A stretch of DNA of 49,383 bases from assembly GCA_020848815.1 (NCBI GenBank), contig JADLHL010000189.1:1-49383 (forward strand), read 5' to 3'. Both the position numbers and the translations under genes were made by a program. The notes below the pieces were generated by a model. That model ran no database searches. It saw only the letters and a program-made list of their open reading frames with translations, and was not told the DNA's origin. This document shows positions 16,675 through 25,015 of this stretch, one piece after another. The first letter of the stretch is position 1. Each line of letters starts with the position of its first letter. Source of the DNA: Chitinophagaceae bacterium (lineage in GTDB: Bacteria > Bacteroidota > Bacteroidia > Chitinophagales > Chitinophagaceae).

Positions 16675-17268
16675 ATGAAAACAATTACAATCGAAGGACA
16701 ACTGAGGACCGACATTGGCAAAAAAGCCACCCGCCAATACCGCTCTCAGGACCTGGTGCCTGGTGTAATTTACGGGGGTGCGCAAGAAGTTAACTTCGTT
16801 GCTCCGGCCACAGCTTTCAAAGCTCTCGTGTACACATCAGAATTCCAGTTGGCAAAAGTTACCGTAGACGGCAAGTCTTACACCTGCATCATGAAAGATT
16901 TGCAGTTCGACAAAGTGTACGACAAGCTGACGCACATTGACCTGTTGGAACTGGTAGACGACAAAGCCGTAGTAGCCAACCTGCCTGTAAAGTACGTAGG
17001 TAGTGCTGCTGGTGTAAAAGCCGGTGGTCGCCTGATTACAAAAATGAAAACGCTGAAGGTGAAAACCCTGCCTAAGTTTTTGAAATCAGCTATCGAAGTA
17101 GATGTAACCAACCTCGAACTGAACAGCAACATTCGTGTAGAAGACGTAAAACTGGAAAACATGGAAGTGGTCAACTCTCCCCGTATTCCAATGGCTTCTA
17201 TCGTAATGACCCGTCAGTTGAAGCAGGAAGAAGCAGCTGCTGCAAAAGAAGACAAGAAGAAGAAGTAA
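16675..17268 (+). CDS. rplY: 50S ribosomal protein L25/general stress protein Ctc
   Basis: 197 residues, the long CTC form of bL25, which binds 5S rRNA. The N-terminal L25 domain starts MKTITIEGQLRTDIGKKATR and includes LVPGVIYGG and CIMKDLQFDKVYDKLTHIDLLE. The C-terminal TL5-type beta domain covers about 95-185 (VGSAAGVKAGGRLITKMKTLKVKTLP), and the tail is Lys/Glu-rich (KQEEAAAAKEDKKKK). The start is the ATG at 16675, not the upstream ATG at 16654, which lies inside the promoter box. It is followed by a strong terminator and then pth, its common neighbour in bacteria. Confidence 0.95.
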   Translation: MKTITIEGQLRTDIGKKATRQYRSQDLVPGVIYGGAQEVNFVAPATAFKALVYTSEFQLAKVTVDGKSYTCIMKDLQFDKVYDKLTHIDLLELVDDKAVVANLPVKYVGSAAGVKAGGRLITKMKTLKVKTLPKFLKSAIEVDVTNLELNSNIRVEDVKLENMEVVNSPRIPMASIVMTRQLKQEEAAAAKEDKKKK

Positions 17269-17294
17269 TCCTTTACCGGATGATTTCATTATGG

Positions 17295-17326
17295 CTCCCC
17301 GCTGCCCTGGCAGTGGGGAGTTTTTT
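17295..17326 (+). terminator. Terminator after rplY
   Basis: CTCCCC(G)CTGCC (17295-17305) pairs with GGCAG(T)GGGGAG around a CT loop, followed by TTTTTT at 17321-17326. Confidence 0.88.
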
Positions 17327-17407
17327 ATGTAAAAAGAACATCAGTTTCTTGTACAACGGAGGTCCATTGTCCTGCAAGCCATAGTACCACCGTAATTTCG
17401 CAACTGT

Positions 17408-17983
17408 ATGAATAGTTATCTCATAGTAGGTCTGGGCAATATTGGTGCTGAGTATGCGCAAACCCGCCACAATATTGGCTTTGATGTGGCAGATGCATTT
17501 GTAAAACATCACGATGGCGGCTGGCATATCGACCGGCTGGCCGAAGTAAGCCAGTTCAAAATAAAAGGCCGGGCTATAACCGTGATAAAGCCTACAACCT
17601 ACATGAACCTGAGCGGAAAGGCCATGAAGTTTTGGCTCGACAAAGAGAAAATTGCCCTCGAACATTCGATCACGATTGTAGATGAACTGGCGCTTCCCTT
17701 GGAGAAAATACGCCTGCGCCCCTCGGGCAGCGATGCCGGCCACAACGGACTCAAAAGCATTCAGGATTATACAGGCACCAACGAGTTTCCTAAACTGCGC
17801 TTTGGCATTGGCAATAATTTTCCCAAAGGCCGTCAGGTAGATTTTGTACTGGGCAAATGGAAGCCCGATGAGCAACCGCTTGTGGTGCAAAAGATAGACA
17901 CCTGTGTGTCCGTCATTACAAGCTTTATTCTCGAAGGCATTCAGCCCGCCATGAACAAGTATAATAACCTGACTTTTAAATGA
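17408..17983 (+). CDS. pth: Peptidyl-tRNA hydrolase
   Basis: 191 residues, the normal length of bacterial Pth1. It releases peptides from dropped-off peptidyl-tRNAs. The start MNSYLIVGLGNIGAEYAQTRHNIGF carries Asn10 and the catalytic His21. KPTTYMNLSGKAM, IVDELALPLEKIRLRPSGSDAGHNGLKSI and FPKLRFGIGNNFPKG are the remaining family motifs. The catalytic Asp is in IVDEL, where many homologues have HDDL or HDEL. The start is 11 bases after a TAATTTCG sequence, a weak variant of the local promoter box. Confidence 0.96.
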   Translation: MNSYLIVGLGNIGAEYAQTRHNIGFDVADAFVKHHDGGWHIDRLAEVSQFKIKGRAITVIKPTTYMNLSGKAMKFWLDKEKIALEHSITIVDELALPLEKIRLRPSGSDAGHNGLKSIQDYTGTNEFPKLRFGIGNNFPKGRQVDFVLGKWKPDEQPLVVQKIDTCVSVITSFILEGIQPAMNKYNNLTFK

Positions 17984-18112
17984 TTGTGGGTAAACTCAAC
18001 TATGCGGTGCTATTGGCTGTAGTATATTTACAAAGGCTGTAAACCTATCCTGGCAACAGGCGATTTTTTAAAACGAACCCTTACTAACCGGTTTTTTAAA
18101 ATCCCTCCGCAT

Positions 18113-18724
18113 ATGAAAATTATTTGCATAGGCCGCAACTACGTAGCACATGCCCAAGAGTTGGGCAATGCAGTGCCCGACGAACCGGTCATTTTCATGA
18201 AACCTAAAAACGCCTTGCTCACACCGGGCAATCCGTTTTATTATCCGGCTTTTACCAACGAGCTACACTACGAATGCGAAATAGTGGTGCGGATTTGTAA
18301 AAACGGCAAATTTATCCATCCCTCACAGGCACATCATTATTTTGAAGAAGTGACGCTGGGCATTGATTTTACAGCCCGTGATGTGCAGGACAAACTCAAG
18401 AAAAAAGGCCTGCCCTGGGAAAAAGCAAAAGCTTTCGACCAATCGGCTGCCATTGGCGAATTTGTGCCCTGGGAAAGCCTGCACGACCCCACCAATATTC
18501 ATTTCACTTTCCTTCGCAATGGCGAACAGGTGCAGGAAGGCTTCAGCAATTTGATGCTCTATCCCATTCACCAGATTGTGGCCCATGTAAGCGAATATTT
18601 TACCCTGAACATTGGTGATCTCATTTTTACCGGCACTCCTGCTGGTGTGGGTGAATGCGTAGTAGCCGATCGTTTTGAAGGATTGTTGGAAGGTCGCAAA
18701 CTGCTGGAAGTAGAAGTGCGGTAG
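18113..18724 (+). CDS. Fumarylacetoacetate hydrolase family protein
   Basis: 203 residues, the short FAH fold (YcgM/FAHD1-like). Family motifs are intact: MKIICIGRNYVAHAQELGN, PVIFMKPKNALL, HYECEIVVRI with metal ligands Glu54 and Glu56, and TLGIDFTARDVQ with Asp85. The C-terminal GDLIFTGTPAGVGE is the FAH signature. Members are Mg2+/Mn2+ acylpyruvate hydrolases or oxaloacetate decarboxylases; the substrate here cannot be told. It is cytoplasmic. It stands alone after pth, 129 bases downstream. Confidence 0.92.
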   Translation: MKIICIGRNYVAHAQELGNAVPDEPVIFMKPKNALLTPGNPFYYPAFTNELHYECEIVVRICKNGKFIHPSQAHHYFEEVTLGIDFTARDVQDKLKKKGLPWEKAKAFDQSAAIGEFVPWESLHDPTNIHFTFLRNGEQVQEGFSNLMLYPIHQIVAHVSEYFTLNIGDLIFTGTPAGVGECVVADRFEGLLEGRKLLEVEVR

Positions 18725-18799
18725 TGTGTAGCTATAGTTGAACACCACAAAGACATTCAATAATTTTCTAATCCTGTATTTTGGGTAGATTGCTTTTGT

Positions 18800-21700
18800 A
18801 TGCGTGGCTACCCTTTATTTTTTTTACTGTTTGTACTGCTCTGCTGTGAGTGTATCACCGGCATGGCGCAATTGTATTTTCCCAATAAAAATATTACAAC
18901 TGCACAAGGGCTGAGCGACAACAGGATTACCTGTTTTTACAAAGACAAAACCGGTTTTTTTTGGATTGGCACCAATAATGGGCTCAATCAATACAACGGG
19001 CATGCATTTACGGTGTACAAGCCTGCCAAAGCCAATGCAGTATCCAACGAAATTATAACCGATGTAACAGGTGATGATGCGGGTAATATTTGGGTGGCCA
19101 CCATGAACGGGCTCAATAAATGGGAGCGGGCTACACAACAATGGAAGTTGTGGCTGCCCAACCAACCCGATACCAAAAGAGACCTGCCCAACAGTTTGGT
19201 GTGGGATATTGCCTTCGATAACAAAGGCCTGCTATGGATAGCCAGCGATGTATTTGAGTTTTCAAGTTTTGATGAAGCGTCGAACACATTTACTTACTAC
19301 GATTGGCGGGCATTTGTAAAAACAATCAGTGGTAAAAAAACTGCGCCGGGATATCATGCTATACAACGCTTCGTTCAAAAAAATGACTATGAATTTTGGC
19401 TGGGTTCGAACAAGGGATTGGTGCATTTGAATACGGCTACCAAAAAGTTTACATACATAGGCGGTGGTTACAATGCTGATGTAATGGCAATACATTGGGA
19501 TGCAGAAAAAAAAGAAGTGCTGCTTTCTGTAAAAGGCGGTTTGTTTTTTACTTTCAACGAAATTCAACAACAGTACAAGGCTGTACAACCTGTTCAAGAT
19601 TTTTTTCCGTCCACAACGCTGCCTAAAGCAAAAGGAAACTACAACCTGCTGATACCATCAAGCGACGGATTGATTTATAAAAGTAATGGCAGTAATCTTT
19701 TTTCAAAAACAACACAAGTGCCGGGTTTAAAAGCATCCCTGCCTACTGGTGGTGTTACTACAGTATATGATGATGGTAAGGGGCTGCACTGGATAGGAAC
19801 CAGTAACGGTATTTATATTGTTGATGACGCTGCAATGAATACAGCTTTTCTTCCTTTGGTAAAACCAGATCCGTCAGCAAGCATCAATCAAATCAGCAGT
19901 GTTTATTACAGCAAACATGATAGTTTGTATTTCGTTTCTACTGTGCGTCCTGCAGCAATGTTTACAATCAACCAACGCACCGGACAAATAAAAAAAATAA
20001 CTCAAGACAATCGTGGCCGGCCCTTAGATACCTGCCTGATGGTAAAAGGGGCCGGAAACCACATCTGGCTACTAACGGAACGTTTCGTATATCGATATGA
20101 TGCAGCAACAGCGGGGCTTACACACGTACCTACACCTTACGATGGTAAGCGGGTAGGCTACAGAGATGTAGCAGTAGATGCCAAGGGAAACACTTGGTGG
20201 GCCAGTTTTTACGAAGGCGTCTTTTACTACGATGTACAATTACGTCAATACAAAAGGGTGATTGGGGAAAGAGATAACTTTTTGAATGATGTTGCTACTG
20301 CTTTGCAGCCAGATACTTCGGGTAATACCATGTGGATGGGTTCCTATGGCCGCTACCTGCATGCCTATCATGTTGTACAAAAAAAACTTATCGGCTTCGA
20401 TGAGTTTATGGGTGGCGATCGTTTGCAGTCGCTGAATCTCATTCATGATATTGAAACGGATATTGCAGGAAATATTTGGATAGCCACCAACGCAGGAGGG
20501 ATTTTTAAAAACAACAATAACCTCAGTTCGCCTGCTGCTTTTTTGCAATACAACATGCAGAGCGGCTTAAGCAATAATCAGTTTTTGTCGCTAGCGGTTG
20601 GCAATAAAAACAGGCTCTGGTTATTGTCGGGCAAAGGACTATCGTGGTTGGATATGACTGCCAATACGCCAGTTGAACATACCGTAAGAGATGTGTTCGG
20701 CTTTTCGGGTACTGGTTTTGATCCTGCGATACCACGTCAAATTTTTTACGGGCACGCTGCTGATGAAGTGCTGGTGCCCATGGCCAACGGAGTATTGTTT
20801 CATTATCCTTTTGTAAATGCTGTTGTTAGGCCTTTTCCATTATTGCTGGCCATGCATCATTCCGGGCAAGATACAGCCCGCCTGAGTGCCGCTGAGCAGC
20901 ACTTTCAGTTATCGCATCAGCAGCATGATCTTCATTTTTCTTTTGCTGGTTTGTATTACGGGCTTGCTGCTATTACCTATCGCTACAAGCTGGAAGGCTA
21001 CGATGATGATTGGCAGTTGGCAGACAATGACCGACTGGAAGCCACATACAAAAAATTACCTGCCAATGCTTACACATTTACAGTGCAGGCGCTTGATCAG
21101 TATGGAAAAGTGATTGTTGAAAGTCAGTCTATCCATATTCGCTTGGCGCCTCCCTTTTGGCTGCAGTGGTGGTTTGTAAGTGCAGTGGTTGCAATATCTA
21201 TTTTGTTGTTGTATTGCCTGGCACGAATAATCCGACAGCGGTTGTCTGATGAAAAAATGCTGACCTCATTTGCTACTTCTCTGTATGGAAAAAACAATAT
21301 TGATGACATCAGTCAGCAGGTTGCACAACATTGTGTGCGTTATCTATTAGTTGAAGTATGTCATATTTATCAATACGATGCCAGCAATACATTATTGCGG
21401 CCGGTTGCATCTGCCAGCATATACGGTACTATTAATAAGGATGTAACGATTCAGCCCAAGGAACTCTTGATAGGTGAAGGTGTAGCAGGTACTGTGGCTG
21501 AAACCGGAGTGGCTAAAAGAATGGCCGGAGAAGCACAATCCACTACACAAAGTACTGCAGCTGTATTAGCCGTGCCGGTACAAGCCGATGGTAGGCTATT
21601 GGGTGTTATTGAGGCAACGCATCAGCGTAGCCGTTTTTTTACCAAACGACATGAACGATTGATGCAGCGCATAGCAAGTTTTATGGCAGCAAGGGTAGAG

Positions 21701-22318
21701 AAGTATATGACCGAGGAAAAAATCAGATCCAACATTGCCCGGGATTTGCATGACGAAATGGGCTCTACACTCACCAGCATCAACATATTGAGTAAAGTAG
21801 CGATGGCTCCCAACAGGCAATCATCAGAAATTCAGCAACACCTGCAAAAAATAAAAGACCATTCATCCAGTATGATGGAAAGTATGAGTGATATGGTGTG
21901 GGCCATTAACCCTGCCAACGATAGCATGGAAAAAATGGTGGTACACATGCGGGAGTTTGCAGTAGAAATACTGGAGCCAGCAGGCATTCGATTTAGCATG
22001 GAGCTACGTGGCCATGTGCATACAGTGTTGCTCAATATTCAGGAAAGAAAAGACCTTTACCTTATTTTTAAAGAAGCGGTAAATAATGCAGTGAAATACA
22101 GTGGCGCTGCTGAAATGACTATTGTAATTGAACACTTGCACAACCAATTGCTGATGCAGGTGGCCGACAATGGCTACGGGTTTAATTTGAATGACGCATC
22201 ACAGGGAAACGGATTGAAAAATATGGAGGTACGGGCCAAAGCAATAGGAGCATCGTTGAGTATTACATCGGCACCGGGCAAAGGCACCGTGGTAAGCATT
22301 ACAAAACCGCTCACATGA
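18800..22318 (+). CDS. Hybrid-architecture sensor histidine kinase (reg_prop, Y_Y_Y, GAF, HisKA_3)
   Basis: 1172 residues. A signal peptide (about 1-23) is followed by a long periplasmic region of two-component-regulator propeller repeats, such as GFFWIGTNNGLNQY, NIWVATMNGLNKW, HWIGTSNGIYIV and NIWIATNAGGIFKN. A Y_Y_Y domain (about 700-775, ITYRYKLEGYDDDWQ) and one membrane span (about 785-807) come next. The cytoplasmic part has a GAF domain (about 830-970, LIGEGVAGTVAETG), a HisKA_3 dimerisation domain with phospho-acceptor His984 (ARDLHDEMGSTLTSI), and a HATPase_c domain with EAVNNAVKYS and DNGYGFN. The insertion of GAF before HisKA_3 distinguishes it from the more usual hybrid kinases. 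The ligand is unknown. The partner regulator starts 57 bases after the stop. Confidence 0.94.
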   Translation: MRGYPLFFLLFVLLCCECITGMAQLYFPNKNITTAQGLSDNRITCFYKDKTGFFWIGTNNGLNQYNGHAFTVYKPAKANAVSNEIITDVTGDDAGNIWVATMNGLNKWERATQQWKLWLPNQPDTKRDLPNSLVWDIAFDNKGLLWIASDVFEFSSFDEASNTFTYYDWRAFVKTISGKKTAPGYHAIQRFVQKNDYEFWLGSNKGLVHLNTATKKFTYIGGGYNADVMAIHWDAEKKEVLLSVKGGLFFTFNEIQQQYKAVQPVQDFFPSTTLPKAKGNYNLLIPSSDGLIYKSNGSNLFSKTTQVPGLKASLPTGGVTTVYDDGKGLHWIGTSNGIYIVDDAAMNTAFLPLVKPDPSASINQISSVYYSKHDSLYFVSTVRPAAMFTINQRTGQIKKITQDNRGRPLDTCLMVKGAGNHIWLLTERFVYRYDAATAGLTHVPTPYDGKRVGYRDVAVDAKGNTWWASFYEGVFYYDVQLRQYKRVIGERDNFLNDVATALQPDTSGNTMWMGSYGRYLHAYHVVQKKLIGFDEFMGGDRLQSLNLIHDIETDIAGNIWIATNAGGIFKNNNNLSSPAAFLQYNMQSGLSNNQFLSLAVGNKNRLWLLSGKGLSWLDMTANTPVEHTVRDVFGFSGTGFDPAIPRQIFYGHAADEVLVPMANGVLFHYPFVNAVVRPFPLLLAMHHSGQDTARLSAAEQHFQLSHQQHDLHFSFAGLYYGLAAITYRYKLEGYDDDWQLADNDRLEATYKKLPANAYTFTVQALDQYGKVIVESQSIHIRLAPPFWLQWWFVSAVVAISILLLYCLARIIRQRLSDEKMLTSFATSLYGKNNIDDISQQVAQHCVRYLLVEVCHIYQYDASNTLLRPVASASIYGTINKDVTIQPKELLIGEGVAGTVAETGVAKRMAGEAQSTTQSTAAVLAVPVQADGRLLGVIEATHQRSRFFTKRHERLMQRIASFMAARVEKYMTEEKIRSNIARDLHDEMGSTLTSINILSKVAMAPNRQSSEIQQHLQKIKDHSSSMMESMSDMVWAINPANDSMEKMVVHMREFAVEILEPAGIRFSMELRGHVHTVLLNIQERKDLYLIFKEAVNNAVKYSGAAEMTIVIEHLHNQLLMQVADNGYGFNLNDASQGNGLKNMEVRAKAIGASLSITSAPGKGTVVSITKPLT

Positions 22319-22375
22319 TTGCGGTATTTCTTATTCTTATTAAATCTGCTAAGTTGCAAATCGTATACTTATAGC

Positions 22376-23014
22376 ATGCGTTCACCCATTGGCATATTAA
22401 TTTTTGAAGACAACGCAAATCTGCGGGAAAGTCTTACCAACTTGTTGTCACTCAACGAGGACTATACTATACTCGGCAGTTTTGCCGATTGTACAGAAGC
22501 CGCAGCACAAGTGAAGCAATTGGCACCAGCTGTTATATTGATGGATATTGATATGCCACGCATGAGTGGAATAGAAGCACTCAGAAGCATCCGCACTTTT
22601 AATACTTCGGTTCAAATTATTATGCTCACCGTGTTCGATGATAACACGCATGTTTTCGAAGCCATGTATGCCGGGGCCAATGGTTATTTACTCAAAAAAT
22701 ACATTTCGGAAAAACTCACCCAAAGCATTCAGGAAGTGATGAATGGCGGGGCTCCCATGAGTCCGAGTATCGCAAGAATGATCATTCAAAATTTACAAAA
22801 GCCATTGCCTGTTACGCAAAATTACCAACTCACCAACCGCGAAAAAGAAACCCTGCAACTGCTGGCACAAGGCAATAGCTTTAAAATGATTGCTGCCGAG
22901 TTATTCATCAGCCTCGATACGGTACGAACTCACATCAAACATATTTATGAAAAGTTGCAGGTTCGGTCGCAGGTAGAAGCCGTCAGTAAAGCCATCAACG
23001 AAAAACTGGTGTAA
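22376..23014 (+). CDS. LuxR/NarL-type response regulator
   Basis: 212 residues. A receiver domain (1-122) has acidic pocket Glu11/Asp12, phospho-acceptor Asp57 (VILMDIDMPRMSG) and conserved Lys near 108 (YLLKKYI). A C-terminal LuxR helix-turn-helix follows (LTNREKETLQLLAQGNSFKMIAAELF, then TVRTHIKHIYEKL). It is certainly the partner of the upstream HisKA_3 kinase by position and type. The start is the ATG at 22376; the TTG at 22319 would add unrelated hydrophobic residues. Its likely targets are the surface-protein genes directly downstream, which is inference. Confidence 0.94.
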   Translation: MRSPIGILIFEDNANLRESLTNLLSLNEDYTILGSFADCTEAAAQVKQLAPAVILMDIDMPRMSGIEALRSIRTFNTSVQIIMLTVFDDNTHVFEAMYAGANGYLLKKYISEKLTQSIQEVMNGGAPMSPSIARMIIQNLQKPLPVTQNYQLTNREKETLQLLAQGNSFKMIAAELFISLDTVRTHIKHIYEKLQVRSQVEAVSKAINEKLV

Positions 23015-23033
23015 TCCCTCGTTTCCAATAGTT

Positions 23034-23129
23034 TCTATCACATCATTGCGGTATTGTTTTCCCTTACCTGTGTGCACATCTTTGAGTAGCACATGCATTG
23101 CTTTATCCGAAGTATCTATCACATGCATT
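23034..23129. promoter_or_regulatory. Paired 10-base direct repeats, candidate operator
   Basis: CACATGCATT occurs at 23090-23099 and again at 23120-23129, exactly 30 bases apart. TCTATCACAT occurs at 23034-23043 and 23115-23124, the second copy overlapping the second CACATGCATT. They lie in the 139-base gap between the response regulator and the first glycine-rich gene, so they may be regulator sites. The role is inferred. Confidence 0.4.
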
Positions 23130-23153
23130 CATCAAAGACTAAACGCACTTGGT

Positions 23154-24032
23154 ATGTTTCAAAAATTGCTGCTTATACTTATTTGTGTCACAGTTGTTGT
23201 TTATGCTCAGGCTCAGAATTTGGGTATCAATAAAACAAATCCGCAGGAGGCACTCGATGTAAATGGAAACATTCAATTGAATGGCACCATTAAAGTAAAT
23301 GGTACTGCAGGCCAAACCGGGCAGGCGTTGTTTTCTACTGGTACAGGTTTGCAGTGGCTCGATGCGGCTGCCAACGATTTCAAACGCTTTCGCAGTTTTT
23401 TGGCCAATGGTACCTGGAATGTGCCACCGGGTGTAACCGAAGTATTGATTGAAGCTTGGGGTGCCGGCGGTGGTGGTAGTGGCGGCGGCGGCGGTGGCGG
23501 TGGTGGTTATGTGATGGCCATTATTGATGTGACCAACGTAACTCAAATCAGTTTTACAGTAGGAACAGGCGGAGCAGGTTCAAACACATCAACGGGTACA
23601 ACTGGAGGAAATAGCGTAGTGAGTTGGACTGAAGCAGCCAATAGCCGAAGTGTTACTGCTCCCGGAGGTAATGGTGGATTGAATACCGGAAGTGGCACAG
23701 GTGGCAGCAATTTCAACGCCAATGTATCTGCTTCTACCAGTTTGTTCGAGCTGCCAGGTCTGCCGGGCAGCCCCATCCGAACACTCTACAACGAAAGCTC
23801 ATCTAACACTTTTATTACAGCAATTGAGGGTGGCAAAGGTGGGGGCACGTACAAGTTTTATCAAAATGGCGGCGCTGGTCACAATTATTCTGTAACTGCT
23901 GCCAACGCGGCTTTTATACTCAACAGGGCCAATAACGCAGCTGTACCAGGTGGCGGTGGTGGTAGTGGCTACCGCCTTCAAAATATTGGAGGCAACAACG
24001 GTGCCAGCGGTATGGTCATCATTCGTTGGTAA
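23154..24032 (+). CDS. Secreted glycine-rich domain protein 1
   Basis: 292 residues. A signal peptide (MFQKLLLILICVTVVVYAQAQ) precedes a tail-fibre-like segment (NLGINKTNPQEALDVNGNIQLNG). The glycine-rich domain opens with WNVPPGVTEVLIEAWGAGGGG and a run of glycines, then beta-rich repeats (TVGTGGAGSN, VTAPGGNGG, LPGLPGSPIRT). It ends in GASGMVIIRW, a terminus shared with the next two genes. Such Gly_rich domains occur in surface and phage-tail-like proteins; function is unknown. No T9SS sorting domain is visible. The start is the ATG at 23154. The stop is 2 bases before the next gene. Confidence 0.85.
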   Translation: MFQKLLLILICVTVVVYAQAQNLGINKTNPQEALDVNGNIQLNGTIKVNGTAGQTGQALFSTGTGLQWLDAAANDFKRFRSFLANGTWNVPPGVTEVLIEAWGAGGGGSGGGGGGGGGYVMAIIDVTNVTQISFTVGTGGAGSNTSTGTTGGNSVVSWTEAANSRSVTAPGGNGGLNTGSGTGGSNFNANVSASTSLFELPGLPGSPIRTLYNESSSNTFITAIEGGKGGGTYKFYQNGGAGHNYSVTAANAAFILNRANNAAVPGGGGGSGYRLQNIGGNNGASGMVIIRW

Positions 24033-24034
24033 AA

Positions 24035-24904
24035 ATGAAATCGGCCAACATGAACAAATCATTTTTTACACTCCGATTTACCGGCATCCTCCTGCTATTT
24101 TCGATAGCATGGCTACAACCTGTGCAGGCAATTGCACAGCAGTCATCAGCTGATTCTGCCACCATTTCCCGGCATGCCATGCCATCGGCACAGGTAGTCA
24201 ATATTCACCCTGGCCAATGGGCCAGCATTGCAGGCAGCTTCAAAAAAATTCGCAATTTTCTGGGCGTGGCCGGCCAGCCCATTACCAATTATACCTGGGT
24301 GGTACCTGCTGGTGTTTCAACCATTATGATTGAATGCTGGGGCGGCGGCGAAGCTGCCAGAAGTGCCGAAGGCGGAGCGGGTGGAAACTACTATATGGTG
24401 GTGGTGCCCATTGCTGCTGGCACCACGTTGCAAATAGCCGTGGGCGATGGCGGCCGTGGCGATGGCGATGTAAACGGACGACTCGGAAGGGGCTCAACGG
24501 TAAGCTGGATGCAGTCTGCCAGCAGCTTTTTTGTGACAGCCTTCGGCGGTAATGCCAGCACTACTGTTGGCAGCGACCAACTGCCTTCCGGCAGCTACCG
24601 CTATGGAGTGTTGGGTAGCCGGGGCCAGCCAGCCGATTACTTTTTTAACCGCAAATCGCAGTTTACCAATACCGTTCAGGTGTACGGCGGCACCGGTGGT
24701 GGTTCCTTTGGTTTTCCTTTTAATGGCGGTGCCGGGCACAACTACAATTTCATAGAAATCCTCAATACCCTTGATGTATACAGCAACGCTGCACATGGTG
24801 CCGTGCCGGGCGGTGGTGCCGGTGGCGGTATGGGTGGTACATACAGCGTAGAAACCAACCAGTACAGCCACGGCGGTGCAGGTATGGTGTTGGTTCGCTG
24901 GTAA
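24035..24904 (+). CDS. Secreted glycine-rich domain protein 2
   Basis: 289 residues. A signal peptide within the first 38 residues (FTGILLLFSIAWLQPVQAIAQ) is followed by a spacer lacking the NPQEALDVNGN segment of its neighbours. The glycine-rich domain starts WVVPAGVSTIMIECWGGG and ends GGAGMVLVRW. Internal matches to protein 1 include GGTGGGSFGF (GGKGGGTYKF there), NGGAGHNY and AVPGGGAGGG. It is the most diverged of the three paralogues. ATG at 24035 or 24050 are both possible; 24035 sits 2 bases after the previous stop, suggesting coupling. Confidence 0.82.
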   Translation: MKSANMNKSFFTLRFTGILLLFSIAWLQPVQAIAQQSSADSATISRHAMPSAQVVNIHPGQWASIAGSFKKIRNFLGVAGQPITNYTWVVPAGVSTIMIECWGGGEAARSAEGGAGGNYYMVVVPIAAGTTLQIAVGDGGRGDGDVNGRLGRGSTVSWMQSASSFFVTAFGGNASTTVGSDQLPSGSYRYGVLGSRGQPADYFFNRKSQFTNTVQVYGGTGGGSFGFPFNGGAGHNYNFIEILNTLDVYSNAAHGAVPGGGAGGGMGGTYSVETNQYSHGGAGMVLVRW

Positions 24905-25015
24905 TTTTTTCAAGAAAAAAAGTGACAATGCTGCAAATGGTGCTGTTCCTTTTGTTGAAGCATGCGAAACAAATAGAACACCACTCTTTTCTTATCCGGG
25001 TTAAATGCACAACGC

